From: Mariannaea sp. PMI_226
Lineage: Eukaryota; Ascomycota; Sordariomycetes; Hypocreales; Nectriaceae
DNA: 64,000 nt
NCBI GenBank assembly: GCA_024336345.1
Contig: JANFOG010000002.1
Span: 4,030,001-4,094,000 of the forward strand
Direction: 5' to 3'
Position numbers and translations under genes: made by a program. Below, in pieces: positions 11,492 to 23,246 of the stretch; position 1 is the first letter of the stretch; each line of letters begins with the position of its first letter. Below the pieces are notes generated by a model, which was given only the letters and a program-made list of their open reading frames with translations, was not told the origin of the DNA and made no database searches.

Positions 11492-14400
11492 ATGGACAAC
11501 GGCATGGATATGGACCTTTCAGCGGGCCTCCCAGCTGGCTTCCAGGCGGACCTCCGCGCTGACTTCCAAGCCGTCGATTCGGACCCAGCACGAGAAGCCC
11601 ATGTCGACAACATCCACCATCATTCTCAGCGACATCGACTTCCTCACCCTCAGCTAGATTTTCACGATCCCCATCACGACCCTCATTTTGATTACGGCCG
11701 CGTCCACGAATCCGACCACGGAATCAACGACCGTCATATCGCCTTCAGCCACTACCAACACCCCAGTTCCTCGAGATCAGATCGCCTTCCATTCGATCCC
11801 TCCGTTTCCCAATACTTCGACGTCGACGACCCCCCAAGATCCCGTCAATCTGCGTCCCACGCCGCCGCCAACCTGGATTCTGTTTCCTCAAACGCCCAAC
11901 ATGCCTTTTCCCCCGTGAATCCCGACGACTTCTACAAGAGCTATCGTGCACTTCATCTAAATAGTAACTCTGACGCCCTCCCTATGACAGCGGCCTCGCC
12001 CCCGCGACCGTCATTGCGCTCCAACGGTGACGGCGGCACCCCCAAGCACGCTGTGGTGTCCCCAAACCGTATGGCGATGCGGTCCTCTTCAAATCCTGTC
12101 GACAACAGGCCGGCTGCTCCAAACTTCAAACCCGGTGGCTCTCATCCAAGCGTGAGGGACCTCAAGAAGCGCTTCGACCAGAACGGCGCTAGTGGCTCGT
12201 CCATCCCTCGTGCTCCTGCGTCGTTGGGTGCTGCAGCAAGGTCTAGGCGAGATGCCGCTGCCAACACACAGCCGCGAAACGGTGCTACGTCTTACTCAAC
12301 CCTGCGTGACCGTACTGTCACGTCAAACCCTGCGTCCTCTGCGTCCCCATCGTCGTCTCGTTCACAAAGAGCAAAGTACGTTGCTGAAGACCAGGTGTCA
12401 AATAATTCTCAGTCGTTTGCCAGTCGCATTGGCAAGCCTAGAGTGGCCGTTAGCGGAAACTCAAATGCATCCAACTCCTTGACCAACCTTGAGCCCAAGT
12501 CCCCACCTCAACCCTCAACTTCCTCCCCCACTCCCTCTCACTCTCACGGCCTGCTCTTCGGCGAAGTCCTGCCTGACCAGAATGGTTCCTTGACCGCTGG
12601 GTATGGAATTGAAAGTATTCGGCCACGCAGGACTTCCGAATCCAGTATCCCCCACACCTGGACTCATCAGCGAAGCCTCTCTGACCCTGATGTCGAGCCA
12701 GCCTCACCAAGCACCTGGTATCGAAGTCTCAACGGTGACGGGACCGAGGAGCAGACTGAGACGGAGTCTAAGGAGCCCAAGGAGTCCAAGGAGTCACCAA
12801 GCAAAGGCCATGCCAGATCGCAGAGTGATGTCCCCAAAACGACCTCCGGCTCACCCGCTTCTCGCAAACAGGCCTCTCGTAAACAAGCTGCCTCTTCAAA
12901 CTCTTCCAAACTCCCACTGTCTGTGAGAAAGCTCAATAGCCCGACCCCGAGTCAATCGTCGACCCGATCAAGTTCGCCACCCGCCTTCAAACGTCCCCAA
13001 ACAAACGGTAGGACATCGCGGACAGGCACAGCGACTCGAGCAAAAACGCCAACCTCCCGTGCCAAAACACCCACGCAAACCTCTGGCAGTCGGAAGGCCG
13101 CTCCTCGAGGAATAGCGACGCCCACCAATAACGCACGACTTCGAGCCAATATCATTGCACCGCCTCCCAAGCTATCCCCTCCCTTGAGAAGCTCGCGTCC
13201 TCGACAACCTGTTTCTCTCGCCACAACGGCTAGTTCACGAATGAAGACGGTGGAAAGAGCCAGATCGCCCAACCCTCTCTCACGTCCGCCTTCAAGAACA
13301 ACAGAGTCTACTGCTCGTCGGCGAAAAATATCTGTCGGTCCCATCGATTTTGAGAAACGGCGAGAGGACATCCGACTGGCGTATAGTAAGTCCATAAGAG
13401 AGTCTCAGGCCCTCGAAGTCCGACAAAAGGCCGCAGACCGACGCCGTAAGGAGATGGAAGCAGCTGCAAAGGCTAAGGCTTCTGCTGCCGCCCTTGTTAT
13501 TGCTCCTGTCCCCTCAACGACGCTCACTCCAGATCCGAGTGTGGTGGATCCACCAGACATTCCTCCCGTGCCAGATGTTCCGCCTGTTGTACCTTCTCAA
13601 GATGCTCCACATCCCCATACCGATGATGAGGCGGAGGGTGTGAGAGAGACCATTGTGGACGTTCCGGAGATTCCTTTCGATTCCTCCCTATCACCCGTCG
13701 ATATTGCTGCAGCACTTCCGCCCGATGCTCTTATGCTATTGGACACGAAGCCCGAGTTTCAGCTTCCTTTCCCTTCGCTTCTACATACACAAAGCGTCGA
13801 TTCCCCTACACTTGGCCTACCAGGAAGCTTCCCCCCGATTAGTCCTCCAGCCACTGTCGACAAGAGACCTCGAACCGCCGAATCTGCTGGATCGGGATCG
13901 ACGCAGTTTGAAAATGAGCCTCAAGTGGCTCCAACAGTACATACACATAGTACCGGGGTTCCAATCACGATTGTGAAGCCCCCAAGCCCACTGCCAGCGT
14001 CCCCGCCTCGCGCGAGGGTAGAATATCAATATCCGTTTATGGACGAGCCCGAATCACCAAAGTTTGTAGCAACGATCCAGCATATCATTCAAGAACCAGA
14101 CGTGCTCGCTTCAACGCTTTCTGAGGTCAGCGATCCCGTGATCCCCGGTGCCTTCAGCGACGAATCGTGTCTGGACCGCGACGCGCATCATGAAGCCACC
14201 CCAACGACTGTTACGATTCTGCCCTCATCGGATGATACAAAGCTAGTCGAAAGACCCGACGACACGATTCCATTCCCGCGTATGGAACCTGCCTACGATT
14301 CGGATTGTCAGTCATTATCGGATCACGAGCTAGGCCCTGATGAACACCATCACATTAACGAAAACTACGACGACGATGCAGTGACAGACACTTGCACCGA

Positions 14401-17400
14401 AGAGACCGACGATCATAACAAAACTGAGGACTGTCAGTCAGAATCCCATTTCGGCGACCAAATCTCATCACATCGGGTATCTGTATGCGAATCATCAGAT
14501 ACAGGAACAATGGACGATCACGACTATGACAGCTATGATCCCCGGATCTCTGATCCTCCGAGAAACTTGATGGTTCCATCCTCATCAGGAGCTGATAGAC
14601 GAAGCCAGCAGACGACTTGGACAGATTATACAATGGACAGCCAGGAAATCTCAGACGTTGGCAGATCACCAGCAATTCCTGACTACGAGGATGATGACCC
14701 CGGTGCAATTGGACATGTCACTATATTCGAGACGATTTCACTTCAAAGGGATACACGACCAGACTCTCGATTGCAGGAGTACCACCATCATCAAGAAGTT
14801 CGCCCCTCGATCGATTCGACGAGATCCTACATGGGCCACCAGCTGCCTGGACTGGACACTGGGAATGACTTTTCAATACCATATCTCAACCAAAGAGTGA
14901 GCAGAAACCTCTCCTATGCCTCAGCGGTGAATCACGACGCAGCACCGATTCCCACTCCTGTATCCGAATCGGCGTGCAACTCACAACGGACCTCGGGCGT
15001 GTTTTATGAGCCCTCACAAAATGGAAGTACATTTGTAGGTTCTGAGCGTGGTTCTGAAGAATATATACCTGCCATGGCCACACCGCAATCAATGGACACT
15101 GCCTCACTACCAGCCCAGGATCAATATTTTGCTGGCTCTACCCCTGCAGATAGCGACCCCAAGCTGGAGGCCCAAGTGAAGAACAGGCCATCAGGAAAGG
15201 AACGACACCGACTTCAGCAACGACGAAACGTGATCAAGGAGTTGGTTGATACTGAGGCGGTGTTTGTGAGAGACATGAACATTGTTGAAGAGATTTACAA
15301 GGGGACAGCAGAGGCTTGCCCCAAACTAGACGACCAGACTGTCAAACTCATTTTCCGCAATACTGACGACATCATTGAGTTTCACACGAGTTTCCTTCAG
15401 CAAGTTAGGGAAGCGGTTGCGAGCGTTTACGCGATACCAGGCCGACGTCCTGCTCTATCTAGGCAGGGCTCGTTTATGTCGGAATCAGGGCATGGATCCG
15501 AAATTGACGATGTCAAGGACCGAGCGTCTGCAATTGGCCCTGTCTTCAAGAAGAACATGGAGAGGATGAAGCTCGTACATGAGGGCTTCCTGAGGAACAG
15601 TGACCAAGCGGCGAAGAAATTGATACAGATCCAGCAAGACCCCACCGTCAAGGTGTGGCTAAATGAATGCAACGAGGTTGCAAAAGACCTAACAGCGGCC
15701 TGGGACTTGGATTCGCTGCTAATCAAGCCAATGCAGCGTATCACCAAATATCCTAATCTCATTGTCACGCTGTTGCAGCATACCCCCGAAGATCACCCCG
15801 ATCGGGATTCGCTCGTTGAAGCCAAGGACATGCTCGAGACTGCCATCATCGATATCAACAAGACCAAGAAGAACTTCGAGCTTGTTGGCCAAATTGTGGG
15901 TAGAAAACGAAAGGAGTCAGATGTCAAAGCTGGTTTCGCCCGGGCGTTTGGAAAGCGAGTTGATAAGCTTCAAGCTTCGGGCAATCGACCGGCGGAAGAC
16001 GCTGACTATGCGAAGTTAAACGAAAGGTTTGGTGACGATTACCTGAGACTTCAGGTTGTGCTTCGCGACGTTGAGTTCTACACCAGGCAAGTTGCAGCCT
16101 ATGTTCACGAATTCCTCCAATATCTGTCGTCAATTGAACTAGTCATGAGATTTCAGCCTGGGAGTTATCCCGAGCTCGAAGCCAAGTGGGTGCAGTTCAA
16201 TATCTCGATTCGAGACTTGGAGAAGGTTGCCCTAGAGGACCACGTAAGTGCACCCCAAATTTACACAATCACTCTCCCCACCATGCGTCTGAAACTGATG
16301 TCTGCCTGCAGTTGTCACAAGTCCGAAAACGTGTCATCGAGCCATTCGAGTTAGTGATCAAAGCATACGGCAACCCATCTCTTGCAATGAAGAAGAGACA
16401 GAAGCGCCGTGTCGACTTTGAACGCTATGAGCAGCTCAAGAAGAGTGGCAAGAATCCTGATGCAAAGCTCAAAGAACTGGTTGAGCAGTACGAGGCACTC
16501 AATGACACGCTTAAGAAAGAACTCCCCAAGCTGTCAGCCTTGACGGAAAAGATTGGCAATATTTGCTTGGGTAACTTTGTAAACATCCAGGCCAGCTGGT
16601 ATTCCATTTGGAAAGACAAGATGAAGGTCGTCCTTGGCGAGAAATGCCCAGACATGCCCGAGCTGAAGGACATCGTTGCTGCCTTCCATCGCGATCACCC
16701 CTACGCGCAAGAGCAGCTCAATAACATTGGCATCCTCAATCCCGCATACAGGGGGAGAATGTCGCAATCGACAACGCGAAGCACCGATGACGTCGCCTCC
16801 CACAAGCTTCGTACTCGCCCATCAGACGCCGAATCTAGGGGCCGGGGTCTCTCGGATAATGGCGACCAAATTCCTAGTCTGCCCCAGCCGGACTTCAAGC
16901 GCCATAGTGGTTCGTTTGCAATCTCTCCATCCAGCACTGCAGGAGCACCACTTCCGAGCCCACATAACTACTACTATCGGGACTATTACGCAGGAATCGG
17001 CGTTCAGCAAGGTGCAGTCCAGCCAACATCCCCAGAAGTGCAGGGAAGCACGCGGTCTATTGCAGCGTCAACCAGACCGAGCACTGGACGAAGTTTCGAT
17101 TCCGGTACGATTCCAAGACAGAGCTCAGACTCTACTTTCCAGAATCACATTCGTGACTCGAACACGACTTACAGCTCCAACACAACACCAGCGCAAGAGG
17201 GCCGCCGATTCTCAGGTCTTTTCCACTCAGCTTTGCCATTACCCGATGGACCAGAAGAGAGTGCACGATCTTCAAGAGCATCGTCTCGCGAACGTGGACC
17301 AACGAAGGATGGCTACAACGTATTGTGGCTTGCCGCGTCACTCTTTGAGTTCAACATTGCTACTACTAAGCATGAGGCTGGGTATCCATATTTGGTATAT

Positions 17401-17599
17401 CAAGCTGGAGAGGTGAGTGATGACAATGAGAAAATTAGCATGTAATTTCGTGCATGGTTTACTAACATGGTGGAAATTGTAGATCTTTGATGTTATCGCT
17501 GAGAAAGGCGAGCTATGGCTGGCAAAGAATCAGGACGACCCCGGTGACCAAGTCGGATGGATATGGTCGAAACACTTTGCTAAGCTAGCAGATTCATAA
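11492..17599 (+). CDS. Large Rho-family guanine nucleotide exchange factor with DH, BAR and SH3 domains (Tuba/DNMBP-like)
   Basis: Predicted cytoplasmic, membrane-cortex regulator that would load GTP on a Cdc42/Rho-type GTPase and bind curved membrane. There are three exons, 11492-16243, 16312-17412 and 17483-17599 (introns of 68 and 70 bp, donors GTAAGT and GTGAGT), giving about 1989 residues. The start has a textbook GCCACCATGG context. Residues 1 to about 1230 are Ser/Pro/Thr-rich and apparently disordered, with SRKQASRKQ and KESKES repeats and an Ala/Glu helix near 640-665. The DH domain spans about 1240-1470 (RRNVIKELVDTEAVFVRDM, LLIKPMQRITKYP). The BAR domain spans about 1475-1725 and crosses intron 1, and the tail ends in an SH3 domain (about 1915-1985) that crosses intron 2. 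DH-BAR-SH3 order is the hallmark of Tuba-type GEFs. The exact GTPase target is inference. Confidence 0.93.
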
Positions 17600-18366
17600 A
17601 AAAAACGAATGAACCCCGGACAAAGGCGTTGGCGCGCAAGGAGCAAAAAAAATTTAGGTCGAGGATTTATTTCCTCATCATCATACTTGTAATGCATCAA
17701 AGAGTACATGCGCAAGGGATCGGAATCAAGAAGGGAACGGAGAGGGGGGGTTGGCGTTTATTGCTTTTCTTTGATTCATCCTTTTCTTCCCTCCAGGGCC
17801 TCGAGGGCTTGCCATTATAGACGCAAGCAGGGAACTGGGTTTCATCAGTGAAATTTCCAGCCTTGGAGCCATGTTTTTTTTTCTTTTCTTTTTTTTTTCT
17901 TCTTCTCTTGTCTTTTTGTTTTATATCTCTTCTCCTTTTGCCTTTCTCTTCTCCATCACCATCTTATTTTCATTCATTCCGCGTTTTTGTGTCTTCAGCC
18001 ATCTGAATTCGGTTATTGTGTGCTTTCTCTCCTTGCTATTCTCATATACTTGTCTCGTTCTCTGAGGCGGATTTTCTTTTGTTTTTGGGGCTTCGGCTTC
18101 AGTTTCTATTCTTTTCCCCTTCCTTGCTTCAGGCGGGAGGGTGCAACCAGAACAAGAATCGCCAGGAGAAGAGCGAGTGAGATCAAGGGGGATGATGAGA
18201 TGAATGAATACAGGGAGCCAGGCGTTCAGAATAGCATGGTATCCCACATGTAAGATTTCGAATATTACAGTCAAAACGTGCAAAGAAGAGAGGAGAGGGA
18301 GTGCTCGGCATGAATGACGAACCTACATAGCCATACACATCATAAGTACCTAGGTACAGTGAGCAG

Positions 18367-18415
<49 letters not shown>

Positions 18416-19876
18416 AGAGGGAGACGAATATACCACAACAAACGGTTTTTATTTCATCATACTGTGTGCCTCCGGTAGAGAGAGAGAAAGAGAGAAAGAG
18501 AGCATATCTTCTTGTAGTGATGGTTATGTGTAAAATGAGGCATTACCTGAGGTACTCGGGTATTGGTGCATCTACAACTACAATTAAAACTACAAAGACC
18601 AGTTTCTGTGCAGTCATGATGGGTATGAGTGCAGAGTACTTTGGGTAGGTAGGTAGTCTAACTACGGCCTACTTGGTAAATGGGTCCCCCAGCTGCCTGG
18701 GTATGTATGTATGTATGTGCTTGTAGGAGAGGAATGGAGCAATTATTCGCTTGTACTTAGGCAGGTATAGGCAGTGCAGGAGGTACTCGGTGATTGTTTT
18801 GCCACCAAGTATTCTTTTCGAGACACTTCTCAGGACGTGGCCCAATGTCTCCTTTATTCATCACCAGTTCGGCAATGGGGCTCACCAGAGTGATGCTGAT
18901 GTCAGCGGCAACTCTCTGAGGACTTTAGTAAGTTAGCCCCTGTTGCGAATAGGCAAGATAGAATAGAGGTGAAGAGAATAAATAGACTAATAAGCACAAT
19001 GAATCCATCCTCATCGGTCTAGCGGCAAAATCTAGAGGGCCCAGAGTTGTCGGCACCTGAGGTATGGACAGGTGGCCATGGTCATCGATTCTGGTCCCAT
19101 TGTCTAAGCATCCAATAATCTATCCCATTCCATGGACTGGAATGGAAGGCAGGGAGACTGTGTGTCTGTCTATCGGTTTGTTTTGTTTTGTCTGTTTTGT
19201 ATGCGCCTTGGAATGGCCAACTACCTATATAGGTACCCTGCCTCACTTGATGAATACTTTACCCATTCTCCCCCACACCATTCTAACACATGGTTCATTT
19301 CATGTCATTACAGCCTTCAATACAACCTACCGACTTCAAGCTTTGGTTATTAATTTGTTTATTGTCCATGTCAATGAGATATGGAGAGAGGGTGAATAAG
19401 AGAAAAAGGAAGGGGGGGGTTTAATAAAAGGAACTTTAGATAGGAGATCTCGGTTCAAGTCTCTCGTATACGACCTTGAATGACCCACCTAATTCACAAT
19501 GGCTGCGACAGGCTGGCTCGTCGCTCCCAACGTCAACATCATCATTATCATCGTAGCGCTCCCACCAACGTCACTCCTTCACCTCGTCCGCTTCCTAGGT
19601 TCTCAATTCCTCGCTCCTCCCCACACTCTCTTTCACCTTTGTCCTCTCTTTCGCCGGCAGGTGCCCACGACGCGCTCGCTCACGTCGTGCCTGAGCTCTC
19701 CTTCGCGCTGCCGACGCCGTCATCGTCACACTCATCCGAAGATAAGATCGAACGACACACTTTTCACCTCTTGACGCGGCAAGGGTTTGGACGCGCGCCC
19801 CCTCCCGGACGGAAGCAGTTTTTGTCAACGCCTGCAACGACCCGACTAGCCTAGTCACGGCTACGATCATTATAAT
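17600..19876. other. 2.3 kb intergenic region, GEF terminator side and transporter promoter
   Basis: No supported gene lies here. An A-rich stretch just after the stop (17598-17660) and the T-rich block 17870-17960 suit a 3' untranslated/termination zone. A perfect 12-bp palindrome GTACCTAGGTAC lies at 18346-18357, a GA microsatellite follows at once, and GTAGGTAGGTAG-type repeats occur at 18645-18656. The last 400 bases before 19877 are C/T-rich and likely carry the transporter leader. Confidence 0.6.
18374..18412 (+). repeat. GA dinucleotide microsatellite
   Basis: About 19 uninterrupted GA units, flanked by degenerate GAAAGA repeats on both sides; a second GAGA-rich patch lies at 18478-18502. 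It is a purine strand tract about 0.8 kb downstream of the GEF stop codon. Confidence 0.95.
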
Positions 19877-21944
19877 ATGGCCGCCATGGCTAGTTGGACC
19901 GGACAGCCCAATATTAAGGGCAGCTCCGAGACCATGCGAATGGTTTGGCTGAACTTCATATGTATTGGTATTACGTACGTCCGGATCGATGTGCCAAATT
20001 ACTCCCAACTCGACCCAATTCCACTCATATACTCTGTAAAACACTTGTAGCTCCTCCAGCTAATAACGCAGCCTACAGCTTTACATGGGGTGTTGAAATG
20101 ACCTGTATGCTTTCGTAATTTTCTTTCCCGGCTCAACTCCTGGTTTTCTCGTATAGTTGCTAATAAACTCGCTATTCTATTATTCCAGACTGCACGCCAT
20201 ATCTCCTCAACCTCGGTCTCACTAAAAGTAATACCTCCCTCGTCTGGATTGCTGGCCCACTGTCCGGTCTCATTGTCCAGCCGATTGTTGGCGTCATATC
20301 AGATGAAAGCACATCGAAATGGGGTCGCCGACGGCCTCTTATGGTCATTGGCGCTGTCATTACCGCCGTTTGTCTCTTAGCGTTAGGCTTTACACGTGAG
20401 ATCGTTGGCCTGGTCATCCAAGACGACAAGGCCGCCCGGATGCCGACGATTGTGCTGGCAGTACTAGCCATCTACATTCTTGATTTTGCTATTAATGCAG
20501 GTATGTAATCACCCAATGGTTGATGAAGAAGAATAAAACAGGTATTGGAGAGAGAAAAGCAGTATGTGTTTTCAATTCGTCCAACGAATTCTGACCAGAA
20601 GCATAGTCATGTCGTGTGCGAAGAGCTTAGCCGTCGATACTCTCCCCATAGAAAAGCAACAGGACGGGGCAGCATGGGGTATGTAGAGAGCACCTCAAAG
20701 TTCAGATCTTTCAAAAAGGACAGGCTAACATAATACTGTGGTCTAGCAAGCCGCATGTCCGCAATCGGCAATGTGATCGGTTATGGCGCCGGTGCTGTCG
20801 ATTTGCCCAGCATATTTGGCACCACGCTGGGTGACAGCCAGTTCAAGCAGCTTACCATTGTCGCAACCGCTATCTTCGTTGGAACAACCGCGATAACCTG
20901 CTGGGCCGTCACAGAGCGAGTGCTTGTGTCATCCAAGACTACCGAGAATCAGGGACGGTTCAAGGTGTTCGGCCAGATCATCTTCATCCTGCGTCATCTT
21001 CCGCCTCGTATCCAATGTATCTGCTGGGCTAACTTTTGGGCCTGGATCGGATGGTTCCCCTTCCTCTTCTACAGCACCACATGGATTGGTGAGACGTATT
21101 TCCGTTACGACGTGCCCCCTGGTGCTAGGACATCAAAGGACGTGTTGGGCGACATCGGACGCGTTGGCAGCACCTCACTTGTGCTTTACTCCATGATTAC
21201 CTTTACCAGCGCTTGGATCCTCCCGCTGTTGGTTAAGTCCCCCGAAGACAACTCCTTTACCCACCGGCCGCCCGAGGCCCTTGCAGGCTTCCTAACGCGC
21301 TTCAACAAGGTCAAGCCTGACCTGCTTACAGCTTGGGTGCTTGGGCATTTACTATTTTCAGGCGCCATGGCATTGGCACCATTTGCAGCCAGTTATCGCT
21401 TTGCAACTATTCTAGTCTGCCTTTGCGGCATGTGAGTCCAAACCAAATATGCATTTGCTCTCACTACCTATCCTACCCAAACACAGCTGACCGATCGAAT
21501 CTATGTAATAGTCCCTGGACCCTGGCTTTATGGGCGCCAGCCGCCTTCCTTGGTGTCGAGGTCAACAAGTTGAGCAGTAACACAAGCACTGCGTATCGTC
21601 GACTGTCAAACGACCAAAGCATTGAGCTACCTGAGCTTGATTCTGATGATGCACCACTGCGTCTAGAACATGGCTCGGACTCCGGCCCACCGCCTATGGC
21701 GTCTACCGGAGAGCTGTCTGGGATCTATTTTGGTATCCTTAACATTTACACAACGCTGCCACAGTTCATTGGCACTTTCATAGCTTCCATCGTCTTTGCT
21801 GTCTTGGAGCCAGACAGTCCTGGCCTAGACGACGAGGCCCCCTCTTATCCCGAAGGACCCAATCCCATTGCGATATGTTTATTCATTGGCGCTATCAGTA
21901 CACTTATGGCTGCGCACACGACGCGCAAGTTGAGAACTATCTGA
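19877..21944 (+). CDS. Sut1-type disaccharide (sucrose/maltose) proton symporter, GPH/MFS fold
   Basis: Predicted plasma-membrane importer of alpha-glucosides or sucrose, related to fission-yeast Sut1 and plant SUC/SUT carriers. I read six phase-consistent exons, 19877-19974, 20079-20104, 20189-20500, 20607-20678, 20747-21431 and 21512-21944, giving about 541 residues. Exon 2 is only 26 nt and encodes the signature FTWGVEMT of the first membrane segment, continued by YCTPYLL in exon 3. The family motif KWGRRRP sits in the loop after segment 2 (about residues 85-91), and IAGPLSGLIVQPIVG precedes it. Exon 5 carries ASRMSAIGNVIGYGAG and later membrane segments. A polar insertion (residues about 430-470) lies between late segments. 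A second in-frame ATG follows nine bases after the first. The gene converges on PKR1. The substrate is inferred from the family. Confidence 0.92.
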
Positions 21945-22595
21945 AGCATTAAGAAGAAGAAAAAACACAGGGAGTTTCAGGTTTGGAGGTGGTTGTGTGA
22001 ACTGTCAAATATGGTGTTTGGGATGTGTGTTGGGTACTCTTTCGGCATTATCTGTTACACAGCGTTGGCGCACAGGGTTTTATATCTTGTCATATCGCAA
22101 GCACGGTATAGAAGAACAGAATTCTAGGTGCATTCACCACAGATGTTGCAGCAAGCTGCAGCAGTTTTCGCTGGTCGAAACTCGCTTCACCACATCTGGG
22201 GGGGGGGGGGGGGGGGGGAAGATGGATGCATAGATAGACAGAAAGGGGGACGAGGGTTTTTGGGGGCCAGCGAGACACCGCTATTATCATTCGCCTCTAG
22301 CTCATTAATGGGAAGGATATAGAATATGTTCACGTCAGATGTCATGTACAGGTACATAAAGAAGAAGAAAAAAAATATAAACGAGTCGCTTTCATGGTTT
22401 AAAGGGGGGGTATCGTCAACGTGCTTCATCATGCTCCCATTCCATTTCTTCCATTGTCATTGCATAAAAAAGCTCCCTTGCCCTTTTCTGAGAAAGGCAG
22501 GCCTGATGAAGGCAGAGAGGAGGAGGAGGGAAAGGGGGGGGGGCCTTGGGGTTTGGGCCTGGGCTTGAGCTTGGCCGGCCAATAATTTGTATCGT
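21945..22595. other. Convergent 3' intergenic region between transporter and PKR1
   Basis: No coding potential is seen on either strand. It contains the 21-base G run at 22198-22218, further G runs (22240-22265, 22404-22411, 22535-22544) and A-rich blocks. Both genes presumably terminate here. Confidence 0.6.
22198..22218 (+). repeat. Poly-G homopolymer of 21 bases
   Basis: Twenty-one consecutive G on the plus strand, between two convergent genes. A run this long can form a G-quadruplex and is prone to length errors, so the exact length should be treated with caution. Confidence 0.9.
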
Positions 22596-23246
22596 CTATT
22601 TGTCCTTTTCATTTTCCGCCTCAGAAACCTTCTCCCACTCGTCTTCGGTGCTCACGCTTGACTGAGTCCCTGGCCCGGGTCGGTGCTTCACCTCACCGCG
22701 GGGTTCGATGGGTTGGAGCCCAACCCCGACCGGAGCGTTAGGCGCGGGAACGGACTCGGCTTCGGGCTCAGACTCCTCAGACTCGGACTCGGACTCGGAC
22801 TCGGGTACAGCGCCGACGGAGGGCTTCTCGGTCGCGGTAGTGGTGGTAGTGGAAGCGAGGAGAGGAGAAGAGGTATCGACTTCCGTGTCGACCTCCGTCT
22901 CAGTAGCCTCGGCGTCAGCGTCAGCATCGTCGCCGTCCGAGGCCCGCGCCGACTTCTCCTTTCCCCTCTCCCTCGTCTTGTCCTTCTCCTTCTCCTTGAG
23001 GCGGGCCTGCTCTTCGCGCTCGCGAGCCTGCGCGGCGTTGAGCTCTGCGGCGAACCAGTTGATGCTCCACCACAGGCCGGCGCAAAGGACGGAGAGGATG
23101 ACGCAGTGGATGCTGTGGGTGGCGAAGAGCATCAGGAGGAGAACGAGCTGGAGCGCGGCGAAGGAGGCGTTTGCGGCCTTGAGGATAGTGGGCGTGGGGC
23201 CGGGGGTGAAGATGGATTCCCACAGCTCGACAAAGAAGGACGACAT
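22596..23246 (-). CDS. PKR1: Pkr1 family ER membrane protein, V-ATPase assembly factor
   Basis: Small endoplasmic-reticulum protein that helps assemble the V0 sector of the vacuolar ATPase in yeast. It is a single exon of 216 residues. The N-terminus FFVELWESIFTPGPTPTIL is the family signature. Two membrane segments follow (about residues 22-43 and 46-68), with ATHSIH between them and GLWWSINWFAAEL at the end of the second. After a charged helix (REREEQARLKEKEKDK) the tail, from about residue 100, is Ser/Glu-rich and disordered, which makes this protein longer than the roughly 120-residue yeast Pkr1. The antisense strand shows long open frames (for example 22683-23579) that are shadows caused by the GC-rich tail. 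The start is the first Met and fits the conserved N-terminus. Confidence 0.93.
   Translation of the reverse strand: MSSFFVELWESIFTPGPTPTILKAANASFAALQLVLLLMLFATHSIHCVILSVLCAGLWWSINWFAAELNAAQAREREEQARLKEKEKDKTRERGKEKSARASDGDDADADAEATETEVDTEVDTSSPLLASTTTTTATEKPSVGAVPESESESESEESEPEAESVPAPNAPVGVGLQPIEPRGEVKHRPGPGTQSSVSTEDEWEKVSEAENEKDK

Noticed and set aside
12952..13395. 147-codon minus-strand frame inside the GEF exon
   Set aside because: Antisense shadow of the Ser/Pro/Arg-rich disordered region; no independent signal.
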